Origin: AP-15 sp963735445
GTDB lineage: Bacteria > Pseudomonadota > Alphaproteobacteria > ATCC43930 > CGMCC-115725
Assembly (NCBI GenBank): GCA_963735445.1
Contig: CAVTLC010000008.1
Coordinates: 1 to 64,000, forward strand
DNA: 64,000 bases
Reading direction: 5' to 3'
Made by a program: the position numbers and the translations under genes. This document shows, piece by piece, positions 8,649-17,387 of this stretch; position 1 is the stretch's first letter, and every line of letters begins with the position of its first letter. The notes under the pieces were generated by a model. That model was not told the DNA's origin. It did not search any database and was given only the letters and a program-made list of their open reading frames with translations.

Positions 8649-8708
8649 GATGCGGAGGCCCCGTTCGATTCGGACTCGGCATGAGTCGATATTAGCACGC
8701 ACGAGGAG

Positions 8709-9515
8709 GTGCCCCTGACGCTCGTCGTGACCCTTGGCAGCCTGCTCGCCGTCACCCTATGGGAATGCTGCCGGCCGCGGCGGCAGCGTGATTTCCCTGC
8801 GCTGCGCCGGCGGCTCGGTAATCTCGGCATCTGGTTGCTCAACATCGTCCTCGTCGCATTTATCTTTGCGCCGGTCGATACATTTCGGCCGCAACTTGCG
8901 GCCGCCCTTGGGGTCGGCTTGCCCTTCTGGCCGATTGGCAATCCATGGGTAAGCTTCGTCTCGGGTTTCCTGCTGCTCGACTTTCTGGTCTACGCCGTAC
9001 ATCGCTGTCAGCACGCGGTGCCGTTTTTGTGGCGTTTTCACGCGCTGCATCATTCCGACCCCGACGTCGATGTGACGACTTCGGTGCGGCACCACCCGAT
9101 CGAGTATGTGCTTGCTGGCGCGTTTTACTGGCTGGTGATACTGGCGCTGGACATTCCCGTATTTGTGGTGTCGAGCCATGCGCTAGCGGTATTCGCCGCC
9201 GCCGCGGTCACACATGGCAACACGAGGTTGCCGGGGTGGCTGGAGCGGATTTTACAGCCGTTCGTAATTACCCTCGACTTGCACCTTGTCCACCATTCGA
9301 TCGCGTACGATGAAGCTAACGCAAATTTCGGCGGGGTCCTTTCGGTTTGGGATCGGCTCTTTGGTACGCTTATCCGAGTTCCCCGTGCGCGGCGGGACCT
9401 GATCGTCTTCGGCGTTGCCGACCTGCCGCGGCGTGATGGCATCAAACCGACTACAATGCTGATGACGCCTTGGATCCTAGGCCGTGCGATGCGGCATGTC
9501 CCTGCCCGCAATTAG
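8709..9515 (+). CDS. Sterol desaturase / fatty acid hydroxylase family membrane protein
   Basis: This is a 268-residue integral membrane protein with the histidine clusters of the di-iron family: HRCQH (about residue 98), HALHHSD (about 110) and HLVHHS (about 196), plus HHP at about 128. Family members use O2 and a di-iron centre to hydroxylate or desaturate lipids; the substrate here cannot be read from sequence. The GTG at 8709 overlaps its own AGGAGG, so the real start may be slightly downstream. The downstream stretch to 9984 holds no clear gene. Confidence 0.8.
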   Translation: MPLTLVVTLGSLLAVTLWECCRPRRQRDFPALRRRLGNLGIWLLNIVLVAFIFAPVDTFRPQLAAALGVGLPFWPIGNPWVSFVSGFLLLDFLVYAVHRCQHAVPFLWRFHALHHSDPDVDVTTSVRHHPIEYVLAGAFYWLVILALDIPVFVVSSHALAVFAAAAVTHGNTRLPGWLERILQPFVITLDLHLVHHSIAYDEANANFGGVLSVWDRLFGTLIRVPRARRDLIVFGVADLPRRDGIKPTTMLMTPWILGRAMRHVPARN

Positions 9516-9984
9516 TCGGTGCGGGCGCCGCTGGTCAGCATTTCTGATTTACGGTCGAACGCCGCGATCAGACCGTCATGCCCTTGCCCCCGCAGAATAT
9601 CGGCGAATTCCGCGCAGTGGATCACTGGGTCGGCAGTTCGGCACGGACAGCGGGCGTCGGCCTGCTAGCTACCCACCAAACGGGGCAACCTGACGCCAAA
9701 GTGTCCCCTCGCGCGACAAAGCTACAATAAGGGCTAGTAGAGAGCAATACTAGGCCGCTTCCGGTCGTTCGCCGACGACCAATCGCGCCGCGAGGTTTGC
9801 TCAAGCCGTTACTCAAAACTCCGGATAAAAGTCAAACCGCGCTAGCCCCATGGCACCAGACTGACTGAAAGTGGGTACGGGGCCGCTCGACAAACCGACG
9901 CGGACTGGGAAAAACCGGAGCGAACCATCGCTTTTCTGCCGACCCGCCGACGCCATTGAAGGATAAAGTGCAGGATTTGGTTGC
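9516..9984. other. Convergent intergenic region
   Basis: This is about 470 bases between the desaturase gene and a minus-strand gene. Small open frames are present without ribosome binding sites or recognisable products. No clear terminator is seen. Confidence 0.4.
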
Positions 9985-10482
9985 TTATGACCGGCTCGCG
10001 CGAGGCAAATTATTTTCACAACGCTCTTGGTTCGACTGATCCGGCGCCCTCCCGTCAAATTCAGGCGGTAACGTGTCTCCCATTAGCTGCTCGAACTGGC
10101 CCGAAGACGATAACCACCGTCGGAGAGAGTTGAATTCGAACTCCGGCACCTTGCGTGCCAAGGCGCGTAACAGACGTGTAATCATAGGATAGTCGGCCGG
10201 CCCGTAGAATGCGATCTCGGACGCAAGGTCGAGTTCGTGTTCGAGCGCGACGTCGAGCAAGGCGAGGAAGTCTTCAGTCGTCGTCGCCGGCGCATCCCGG
10301 ATTTCGGTTACGAGCGTGTTGATTTGAAGCAGGAGCCTTGCTTGTTCCGCGCGCATTGATCCCAGGTCGGCCCCCCTGGCTCGGGCCGACTCGATTTCGA
10401 CGTCTAGTGCATGGTGTTCGTTTTCGAGCTTAACCCATTGTTTGTACAGGACAGAGGTTGACGAGTGTGGACTTTCGGTCAC
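9985..10482 (-). CDS. Small unknown soluble helical protein
   Basis: The 165-residue product starts at GTG with GGAGAG seven bases upstream. It is mostly helical and charged, with a heptad-like stretch (WVKLENEHHALDVEIESARA) suggesting a short coiled coil, and no signal peptide or membrane segment. Its start overlaps the stop of the upstream gene (TAGTG), so the two are probably translationally coupled. I do not recognise the family. Confidence 0.55.
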   Translation of the reverse strand: MTESPHSSTSVLYKQWVKLENEHHALDVEIESARARGADLGSMRAEQARLLLQINTLVTEIRDAPATTTEDFLALLDVALEHELDLASEIAFYGPADYPMITRLLRALARKVPEFEFNSLRRWLSSSGQFEQLMGDTLPPEFDGRAPDQSNQERCENNLPRASRS

Positions 10483-10781
10483 TATTTATCTCTCCGGGTC
10501 ACTATCGGGATAAAGACCAAGCCAGCGGGACCGACGAGCCCAAGAATAGTAGCCATATTTGCGAGAAAGCCAAAAGTTAAAGATACATCAGATCCAATTC
10601 GGCGCATCGGACCCACCTTAACAAGCGGCAAGGCCCCCATTGCCCAGGGTAAGGCACCAGTGTCGGAAGACCGCCGAGCTTCACTGTCTCTTTTCTCTAG
10701 GTTCTTGCATATGTAGGGAGCCTCCCGATCACCCAGGCTGTTCTCGAGTATTTCTTTGATTTTCTCCGATTCTAACGCCAC
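10482..10781 (-). CDS. Small unknown membrane protein
   Basis: This 99-residue product begins at a GTG without an obvious Shine-Dalgarno site. An acidic N-terminal helix is followed by one likely transmembrane segment near the C-terminus (LTFGFLANMATILGLVGPAG). It overlaps the start of the following gene by one base, which implies a two-gene operon of a membrane partner and a soluble helical protein. Function is unknown and the start is uncertain. Confidence 0.45.
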   Translation of the reverse strand: MALESEKIKEILENSLGDREAPYICKNLEKRDSEARRSSDTGALPWAMGALPLVKVGPMRRIGSDVSLTFGFLANMATILGLVGPAGLVFIPIVTRRDK

Positions 10782-11389
10782 TTCGCGTATGGGCGAATAA
10801 AGTAGCGGATGAAAGAGGTATGTCGATATTTATTGATGACTTGTTGGAGATCTTTAGTCCGCTGCCGATCATTCTCGATGGCTCGCGTAGCCAGCTTGTT
10901 CGGCCCACGGGATAAAACGTGAGCTCAGGAGTGGCGAGAACGGTCAGCGACGCGGGGGTTGGCCAGTCAGCTCGCTCGATTTGTTCGGGCGTCCTGCTCA
11001 GCCACTCACGACCTCTCGCGCTGTCGCCGGATGATAGGTTATAGAGCCGACACGCCAAATACTTGCGTCCTCCTCCGCTCACCGCTGGCAAGAGAACCGG
11101 CCTCCCGATCTAGAAGCGCTAGAACGCCTTCGGCCAGCGGAGTGATGGGAAGCGCGCCACCTCTTATTGAGTGGCGGCAGTTGGCCACAATTAGCGCCGG
11201 GCGGTCGCCGATGTGCCGATCGGCCATGTTAGTGCCCAGACATCCGGCGTACGCCCTCCGGAGGTGGCTCGCACACATGCTCAAGATGACTCGGCTGGCA
11301 GCCGCCGTTATAATAATTTTGACACTTGAGAGTGACCAACAGCGCTACAGTACCCGAAATGGCTCCGCATTGCGGAGAGGGCGAGGCCG
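10782..11389. other. Intergenic region upstream of the SARP-type gene
   Basis: About 600 bases hold only short overlapping frames on both strands. Frames at 11039-11284 and 10729-11091 (minus) have somewhat protein-like composition and could be decayed pieces of one regulator gene, but I cannot support this. The segment should contain the promoter of the gene at 11390. Confidence 0.35.
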
Positions 11390-13571
11390 GTGAGATCGAA
11401 TATTAGCCTTAAGGAAGAATATCTCGCTCCTGCGTATGCGACTGGTGTGGTGCCGCGAGCGCTGCCGAGGATTTATTTAATCGGCACAATGCGTGCCGTC
11501 GCACCTGATGGGGGCGATTTTTTGCCCCGTGGGCGAAAGACCCGTGGTTTGCTGGCCTTCTTGTGCCTCGCGGAAGGCGCTCGCGTCTCTCGAAACCGCC
11601 TCGTCGGCCTGTTATGGGATCGATCGGCCGACGCGAATGGTCGGATGAGCTTGCGCCAGTCACTTTCGGAACTTAACGCCGTCGTTAATCGTCACGTGCC
11701 CGGCCTAGTCGAAATTGGTCGCGACAAAGTTCGAATCGATCTCGGCAAGTGCTGGGTCGATGCGCTCGCCATTCTTGGGGCAAGCACTGACTCCGCTTCA
11801 GATAGCAGCAACCTAATCCAGCTTTATAGCGAGCGCATCCTCGAAGATCTCGACGGGATCACACCAACTTTTGATCAGTGGCTCAAGGCCGAGCGAACGC
11901 GTTTCGAGGATCGCGTACGGGATATTTTGGAGACGGAACTTGAGCGCCTGAGCGAACAGAACGCGAAACCGGAAATCCGGGCAGCGGCCGCGCGCCGATT
12001 GATCAACTTCGAACCAACACATGAGGGTGCGGTACGCAGTTTGATTAAAGCTTTTGCAGAAATGGGGGATCGCGCACAAGCGATCCGTGAATTCGAGCGT
12101 TGTCGACAAGCGCTGCTGAGCGCATTCGGCGTGCCCCCCTCTAAGGAGACCGCCGCCGTTTACGAAGCCGTACGCATCGAATCGTCCCGGGGCGGTTCCG
12201 CCGTGATCGAGGAGGAGCCGCGGGGAGGCGAACGGAGCGAGGCCGCGGAAGCAAGGATGCTAACCCCGGCTCCTGTTCGCTGGGAGATCAGGAAACAAAG
12301 CGACCCCGTCGCCGCTCCGGCCGACAGCCTTGGGGAGCGCCGGCGTGAACCTTCGATTGCTGTCCTGCCATTTCGTGATCTCACAGGCGATCCGGCACAT
12401 CATTTCATTGCGGAGGGATTAGTCGAGGATCTTATTGAAGCATTGTCTCGTATTCCGAATTTTTTCGTGATTTCGCGGCTGTCGAGCTTGGCCTTCAGGG
12501 ACCAGGATCGCCACCCGCGCGATATCGGTCACGTGCTGGGGGTACGTTACGTCCTCTCGGGTAGTTTGCGGGTCCTCGACGATCGTCTGCGTCTAACAGT
12601 CGAGCTGACCGATACGCAACTCGGGGCTGCGCTTTGGGTCTCCAAGCTCGACGAGCGATTCGCCGACCTCTTTGAGGTTCAGGACCGCCTGTCCGAGATG
12701 ATTGTTCGTCAGGTCGCGCCCCACTTGCATGCAGCCGAGATGACCCGCATTCGGGTTAAGCGGACGGACAGCCTCGAGGCATACGACCTATTTCTCCGCG
12801 CCCAGGAAAACATGCATAATTCCTCGCGTGCGGTGTTCGAGACGTCGGAAGCGCTGTTCGACGCCGCGATCGCAAAGGATCCACACTATGCGGCTGCCCT
12901 GGCCTGGCGGGCGCGCTGGCATGTGCTGCGGGTCGGACAAGGATGGTCGCCCGATCCCGCGCAAGAACTCGGCACAGGCCGACCGGTATGCGCGGGCGGC
13001 AATCGAATGCAATAGCATGGAACCGATGGCGTTCGCGGTTCATGGCCACGTTGCGTCCTATCTTTCCAAGGATTTCGATCTCGCCTTTCGCCGCTTCGAG
13101 GCGGCGCTGCGCATCAACGCTAATGCGGCGCCGGCCTGGATGTGGAGCGCGGCGGCGCATGCCTGGATGGGCAATGGCCCTCGGGCCATTGAAGAGATCA
13201 ACAAGGCGATGGCGCTGTCGCCGTACGATCCTCTCATGCATGCCTATCACGCCTACGCCTCGATCGCGTACCTCGTCGACGGCCAGTACGAACGGGCGAT
13301 CGAATGCGCTCTGCGCTGTTTACGGGAAAACCGGACTTACACGGCGGCATATCGGCAGCTCGTAATCGCGCTGGTGCTGACTGGCCGCGAGAACGAAGCA
13401 CAAGCGTCGGCGCGGCGACTACTCGAGCTTGAGCCCGGGTTGACCGTAGCGGGGTTTCGGCGGCGATATCCCGGGAGCGCGAGCCCGCATGCCGATTTCT
13501 TTTGCGATGCCCTTGCGAGAGCCGGTATCCCCCTTTCTAACGAGTATGAAACCAAAGGGAAGCGCGAATAA
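11390..13571 (+). pseudogene. SARP/BTAD transcription regulator with TolB-like and TPR modules, frameshifted
   Basis: An OmpR-type winged helix region (about residues 25-120) is followed by a BTAD helical domain (about 135-265, with FEPTHEGAVRSLIKAFAEMG and AIREFERCRQAL). Next come the TolB-like module (from SIAVLPFRDLTGD) and TPRs. SARP-type proteins are DNA-binding activators; here the regulator carries the same TolB/TPR sensory part as the upstream cyclases. The first frame ends at 13015 after an unnatural tail. The natural continuation (SAQADRYARAAIECNSMEPM) lies in the +1 frame to 13571. The break is near CGCAAGAAC at about 12965 and looks like one extra base. Correcting it gives about 726 residues. 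Either a recent pseudogene or a sequence error fits. Confidence 0.75.
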
Positions 13572-13988
13572 GTCCGACTACCACCCTGGTGGGCCACTCG
13601 GCCGGAACCAGGCCTTTCGCTGCAAATCGAGAGTACAAGGAGCAAGTCGAGCGGACGCTAACAGCCCTACAGGCCGAACACTTAAAGTCGCGGACGGGCT
13701 CGGGAGAACGGTTCAGCGTATTACGCCGTCGAAATACTCGGCCCTCCGCTCGAAACTGGCCGCGAGCTTTAGCAGCTCGCGGCGCGAAGCGACGAAGCGA
13801 CACTGGCGGGCCAGTTTACGGAGCCCACATGCTATTTCTCGATAATGCGTACCATCAAGAGATGGGGGGCTAGGGGGCAGCCCGCTGACAGTATAGCCGG
13901 CTTGGATGTCTAGATCTTTCACGAGTGCCCTCTGCAAGAAATGATATTTGAAAAACGGTGAACGGCGGGCCCAGCGTAAAAGCTGGAA
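13572..13988. other. Convergent intergenic region
   Basis: About 415 bases lie between the SARP-type gene and the SciP-like gene. A short inverted repeat (CCACCctGGTGG, about 13580-13592) follows the stop but lacks a T-run. No gene is supported here. Confidence 0.35.
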
Positions 13989-14273
13989 TCAACCCTCTGT
14001 TTGAGCAACGGGACGCGGAAGAAGTTGTGGAGAACGAGACCCGCGATACTGCTGAATGCGTGTTACGCGCAAACCAGCCAGACCATGAGTTTCGAAAGCG
14101 CGTTGCCAGGAGATGAACTCTTCCGCCGAAAGACGGTACGTACAACAAGCCTCCTCAATCGTGATTTGGCCGCTCCGCACCGCAGCAACCACCGCGGCCT
14201 TGCGACGGATTGTCCATCTTATGGTGGTCGGAGGCGGCAGGACTTCCATGCGGGCTGCTCCGATCAGTGGCAT
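13989..14273 (-). CDS. sciP: SciP-like DUF1153 protein (CtrA circuit)
   Basis: The DUF1153 core is clear: LPPPTTIRWTIRRKAAVVAA, then ITIEEACCTYRLSAEEFISW and LAGLRVTRIQQYR. In Caulobacter SciP is a 93-residue helix-turn-helix protein that binds CtrA and blocks transcription of CtrA targets in G1. The ATG at 14273 gives 94 residues, matching that length. An alternative ATG at 14249 has a better GGAG eight bases upstream. A longer open frame to 14435 has an implausible N-terminus. The unusual CC in EEACCTY and the sequence drift make this a possible divergent paralogue rather than the master copy. Confidence 0.75.
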   Translation of the reverse strand: MPLIGAARMEVLPPPTTIRWTIRRKAAVVAAVRSGQITIEEACCTYRLSAEEFISWQRAFETHGLAGLRVTRIQQYRGSRSPQLLPRPVAQTEG

Positions 14274-14770
14274 GCCGGAAGGCGTTTCATCAAACCGGCG
14301 CGGGAGTGCTGAGGGTTTGCCCTCACACAAGCGAGATCTGGCGATATCCGATTTAGCCGGAGAGCTTCGTTCATTTCCCGCTCGCCTCTTGTTCTGATCC
14401 ACAATCTCTGCACGGAATATTCTCGCTGTTTTCACGATTTTTTCACATGTTTGGACGTGCTCGCCACCATTTTTTTAAAAATTTTGCAAGGATGTGGAAA
14501 AGGCCCTGATGGCCCTTAGCGCGCTGAAGCGTCCGCGTGTTGGCATCGAATCACATTACCGCCGGGCAATGGCGGCTTGGAATTACTCGAACTGCAGCTT
14601 CGAGCAATTCTCATTTCGCGATATTCCCACAGCTGGAATGAACAACGGAATTTTCACCTATTATTCACGATCCTTAAAGAATTTTACGATTGGTTCTTGC
14701 GCTGCCCGCAACTCTTGCTTTCGTTTAAACGGGGCAATCCAGCCCCAAGCCAAATCAAGGAGAGAGAGAC
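14274..14770. promoter_or_regulatory. Divergent control region between the SciP-like gene and the repeat-peptide gene
   Basis: About 500 bases are AT-richer than their surroundings (14420-14490 in particular) and contain a strong inverted repeat at 14580-14610. No supported gene lies here. It probably carries promoters for both flanking genes. Confidence 0.45.
14580..14610. promoter_or_regulatory. Large inverted repeat, operator or hairpin
   Basis: Twelve-base arms GAATTACTCGAA and TTCGAGCAATTC pair with one mismatch across a 7-base centre (CTGCAGC). No T-run follows, so a terminator is unlikely. It lies 160 bases upstream of the repeat-peptide ATG and could be an operator or a structured leader element. 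Confidence 0.5.
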
Positions 14771-15076
14771 ATGAATTCGAATCAACAACTGACACCTGGA
14801 GCGATGACCGCTGCATTCCCGCCGTTGCGGCAGCCCAAGGCGGAGACCGTCGATCGCGGCGCGGTGCGGCTCGGCGACTCTTGCATCACCGCTGCATTCC
14901 CGCCGTTGCGGCAGCCCAAGGCGGAGACCGTCGATCGCGGCGCGGTGCGGCTCGGCGACTGTTGCATCACCGCTGCATTCCCGCCGTTGCGGCAGCCCAA
15001 GGCGGAGACCGTCGATCGCGGCGCGGTGCGGCTCGGCGACTCTTGCATCACCGCCGCATTCCCGCCATTGCGTTAG
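14771..15076 (+). CDS. Tandem-repeat peptide, possible multi-core precursor
   Basis: A strong AAGGAGAG lies about seven bases before ATG 14771. The 101-residue product is an 11-residue lead-in (MNSNQQLTPGA) and Met, then three 27-residue repeats and the start of a fourth. Each repeat contains TAAFPPLRQPKAETVDRG and ends VRLGD(S/C)CI, with one Cys in most units. Translation stops at TAG 15074-15076, where a CAG codon of the repeat has mutated. Adding one base correction, the frame would run on to TAA 15156-15158 with a fourth unit ending TAEFPPHR. A short lead-in with near-identical cores resembles repetitive peptide precursors. That role is inference, and a minisatellite ORF is the alternative. 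A DUF6065-like gene follows. Confidence 0.55.
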   Translation: MNSNQQLTPGAMTAAFPPLRQPKAETVDRGAVRLGDSCITAAFPPLRQPKAETVDRGAVRLGDCCITAAFPPLRQPKAETVDRGAVRLGDSCITAAFPPLR

Positions 15077-15158
15077 GCCCAAGCTGGAGACCGTCGATCG
15101 CGGCATGGTGCGGCTCGGCAACTCTTGCATCACGGCCGAGTTCCCGCCGCATCGTTAA
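14807..15158 (+). repeat. 81-bp tandem repeat, four units plus a partial fifth
   Basis: Units begin at 14807, 14888, 14969, 15050 and 15132 (partial). The first three are almost identical, differing for example at the TCT/TGT codon of unit 2. Unit 4 is 82 bp and diverged. Because the unit is a multiple of three and lacks stops, long open frames appear on both strands. The ribosome binding site marks the plus frame at 14771 as the likely real one. Confidence 0.9.
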
Positions 15159-15196
15159 AAACGTCGACGGTCACCAGGATGAATGGAGTGCCAGGG

Positions 15197-15982
15197 ATGA
15201 CTAAGCAGGCTGAAACAACCGTCTGCCGATTTTACCAACTCATCCCCGGCGCTCCAACTCCACGGCCGGCGGACCGCTCGGCCGATGGTATGCTTCCCAT
15301 GCGGGGATATCGCTATTGCGAAGCCGTCGCCGCTGCTTCGGCGTTTGGGTGGTACATCTACCCGCCGCTGAGCTTCAGCTTGGTGTGGGACGGCGTCGAG
15401 ATCGCATGGACTTACGCTGGCGCCGAGGATTGGTATCCGCTGCGCGGAGCTCAGTTTCCCGGGTTTCGAGAGCTATTCGAGAAAGTAGCGCCCGAGACGG
15501 TCAAGCCTTTGGCTCCGCCTTTTCTTGCCGTCTCGCGCGAGCCCGGGGTCGTGCAGATCTGGAGCGGCTATCTGGCGCGCACGGCACCGGGTTGGGCATT
15601 GCTCTCCCGGGGTCCAGCCAACATTCCGCGCACGCAGGGCTACGAGCATTTTGAAGGCATCATCGAGTCGGAAACTTGGTTCGGTCCGCTCTTTACCAAC
15701 ATTCGGCTGACCCGCACGAACTCTCCGGTAGAGTTCCACGTCCGCTATCCCCTGTTCCAGGTGCAGCCGCTGCTGCGCGAATGCTACAGCAGTACTTCGT
15801 TCGAGGTCGTAGGTTTAGCAGAGATGAGTGCGGCCAATTGGCAGGATTTCGAGGCGACAATTAAACCCAATACCGATCAGATGCGGATGCTTGGACATTA
15901 CGCTGTCGACACGCGACGACGTGGCAAAAGGAAGTCACAAACGCTGCCGAACACTAATGCGGGCTCCCGAGCGGACGAGTAG
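15197..15982 (+). CDS. DUF6065-like protein of unknown function
   Basis: The 261-residue product opens with CRFYQLIPGAPTPRPADRSA and contains YRYCEAVAAASAFGWYIYPP, FSLVWDGVEIAWTY and WFGPLFTNIRLTR. From memory these match the uncharacterised DUF6065 family. It is rich in Trp, Tyr and Pro, with no signal peptide or membrane helix and no recognisable catalytic motif. I prefer ATG 15197 (GGAG nine bases upstream) over in-frame upstream starts that run into the repeat DNA. It starts about 40 bases after the end of the repeats and is probably co-transcribed with the repeat-peptide gene. Whether it acts on that peptide is unknown. Confidence 0.65.
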   Translation: MTKQAETTVCRFYQLIPGAPTPRPADRSADGMLPMRGYRYCEAVAAASAFGWYIYPPLSFSLVWDGVEIAWTYAGAEDWYPLRGAQFPGFRELFEKVAPETVKPLAPPFLAVSREPGVVQIWSGYLARTAPGWALLSRGPANIPRTQGYEHFEGIIESETWFGPLFTNIRLTRTNSPVEFHVRYPLFQVQPLLRECYSSTSFEVVGLAEMSAANWQDFEATIKPNTDQMRMLGHYAVDTRRRGKRKSQTLPNTNAGSRADE

Positions 15983-15984
15983 CT

Positions 15985-16851
15985 TCAACGAGCAGCTTTA
16001 AGAGCGCGTGGTGCAGGCTGCACGGCCAACAGGCAACTCGAGAGAATTGCAACAACGCCCAGCCAACTTAGCAAGTCCGGAATTTCATGAAATAAAACGA
16101 TACCGCCGATAACTGCTATGACCAGACGTAGGAATGTATAAGGACCAAGACTGGAGGCGCTAGCGTATCGTACCGCCACTATGCCTGCGTACATCCCCAC
16201 GGGTCCAAATATCAGCACGCCGGATAACCAAGGCCAGACCGCACGCTCCGGGAGCGCTGTCGTCGCCAAAACCGGGAGATTGCAGATCACGGCGACGGCA
16301 TTCACGTAGAACATCGTAGTCAATTCGGAATCGCCGCCGGGACGTTGCAGATATTTGTTCAATACGAACGAGAGGCCGTTAAAACTGGTACCGAGCAGAG
16401 CGATCAGATAAACGATGTTCCGGTCGAGGAAAACCGGCTTGACGATAAATAAGGCGCCAACAGTGCCTATGACAGTGGCCGCCCATTTGAGGGGGGCCAC
16501 GCTTTCGTTAAGAATGAGCACGGAGAACACGGCAATGTAAGCCGCCTGGGTGTAGGAAATTGCCGTTGCATCAGCAAACGGCAGGTGGGCGAAGGAGTAC
16601 ATCAGCACCCATAGGTATATGACCGACACAAATCCGCGCAGCATTTGCAGCGGCAGCTGGCTTGTTTTCAACACCGACCAGCCGGTTTTCCAGGCGAGGG
16701 ACCCAACCAGCGTCAGCCCGGCACTGCTGCGCAGCAGCGCTAGCTGCATGGCCGAGGCGCGCGACCCGAGATGATGGATCATCGCAGTCTCGATTGAGAA
16801 CAGGATCGCCTGACCGATCATTAATCCAACGGCAAGGCGCTGATTTTTCAT
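15985..16851 (-). CDS. EamA/DMT-family transporter
   Basis: This 288-residue protein has about ten hydrophobic segments arranged as two EamA repeats (residues about 5-135 and 145-280). Drug/metabolite transporters of this kind export amino acids, metabolites or drugs across the inner membrane; no substrate can be assigned here. Its stop lies two bases from the convergent DUF6065-like gene. Confidence 0.85.
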   Translation of the reverse strand: MKNQRLAVGLMIGQAILFSIETAMIHHLGSRASAMQLALLRSSAGLTLVGSLAWKTGWSVLKTSQLPLQMLRGFVSVIYLWVLMYSFAHLPFADATAISYTQAAYIAVFSVLILNESVAPLKWAATVIGTVGALFIVKPVFLDRNIVYLIALLGTSFNGLSFVLNKYLQRPGGDSELTTMFYVNAVAVICNLPVLATTALPERAVWPWLSGVLIFGPVGMYAGIVAVRYASASSLGPYTFLRLVIAVIGGIVLFHEIPDLLSWLGVVAILSSCLLAVQPAPRALKAAR

Positions 16852-17387
16852 GATCTGTCCCCGGCTCGGGGTTTAACAGGCGACGCCCGTTTCCGCAATG
16901 CGAGCCAAACAAGCAGCCCCAATATGGCGTTGAACCCACGCGACCCCGCGAACTGCGAAAGGATGCATTGAGTTAGTGATCAGCTTTACGAAAACGAAGC
17001 TGCTGCCCCATGTTCCAGACCTGAATATAAAATTAACCCAGGGCAGGATTAACCCAGACCGGAGAAAGTGATACGTTCCACATGCGCTAACACAAATAAA
17101 CTTTTATTAGCTTCCTCGGGAAGAGTCATTAAGACGGATTTGTCACAACAGAAAATCCGAAGCTCGGCGGCTAGGCCTGGGATGAGTGGTCGGGGTCCAT
17201 CCCTAGTCGAGGCCTGGTTGCCGGCGACGCCGTAGCCGGCTCGTAACGAGAGACCAGCATCGATTTTGCTGATAAATTATTGCAGGCTTAGGTAGGTTTG
17301 TTGTTTCAACATGGCGGGTCCACGCTGAAAAGTTGGCGGTCAGCAAGCGGAGCGGTGGGAGTTTGTTCTCGGAGGACGGGGGCGTCA
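16852..17387. other. Divergent intergenic region
   Basis: About 535 bases lie between the EamA transporter and the ABC importer operon. No gene is supported. It should hold promoters for both; an AT-rich stretch at about 17025-17110 is the likeliest place. Confidence 0.35.

Noticed and set aside
10959..11393. 144-codon plus-strand frame
   Set aside because: Arg/Ser/Ala-rich composition, no ribosome site and no recognisable product; it overlaps minus-strand frames of equal weakness.
14807..15158. Possible CRISPR array
   Set aside because: The units are contiguous 81-bp direct copies with no short repeat and unique spacer alternation, and no cas genes are nearby.
14494..15204. 236-codon plus-strand frame through the tandem repeats
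   Set aside because: The 81-bp units lack stops in several frames, so long frames arise automatically. Only the frame at 14771 has a proper ribosome binding site.
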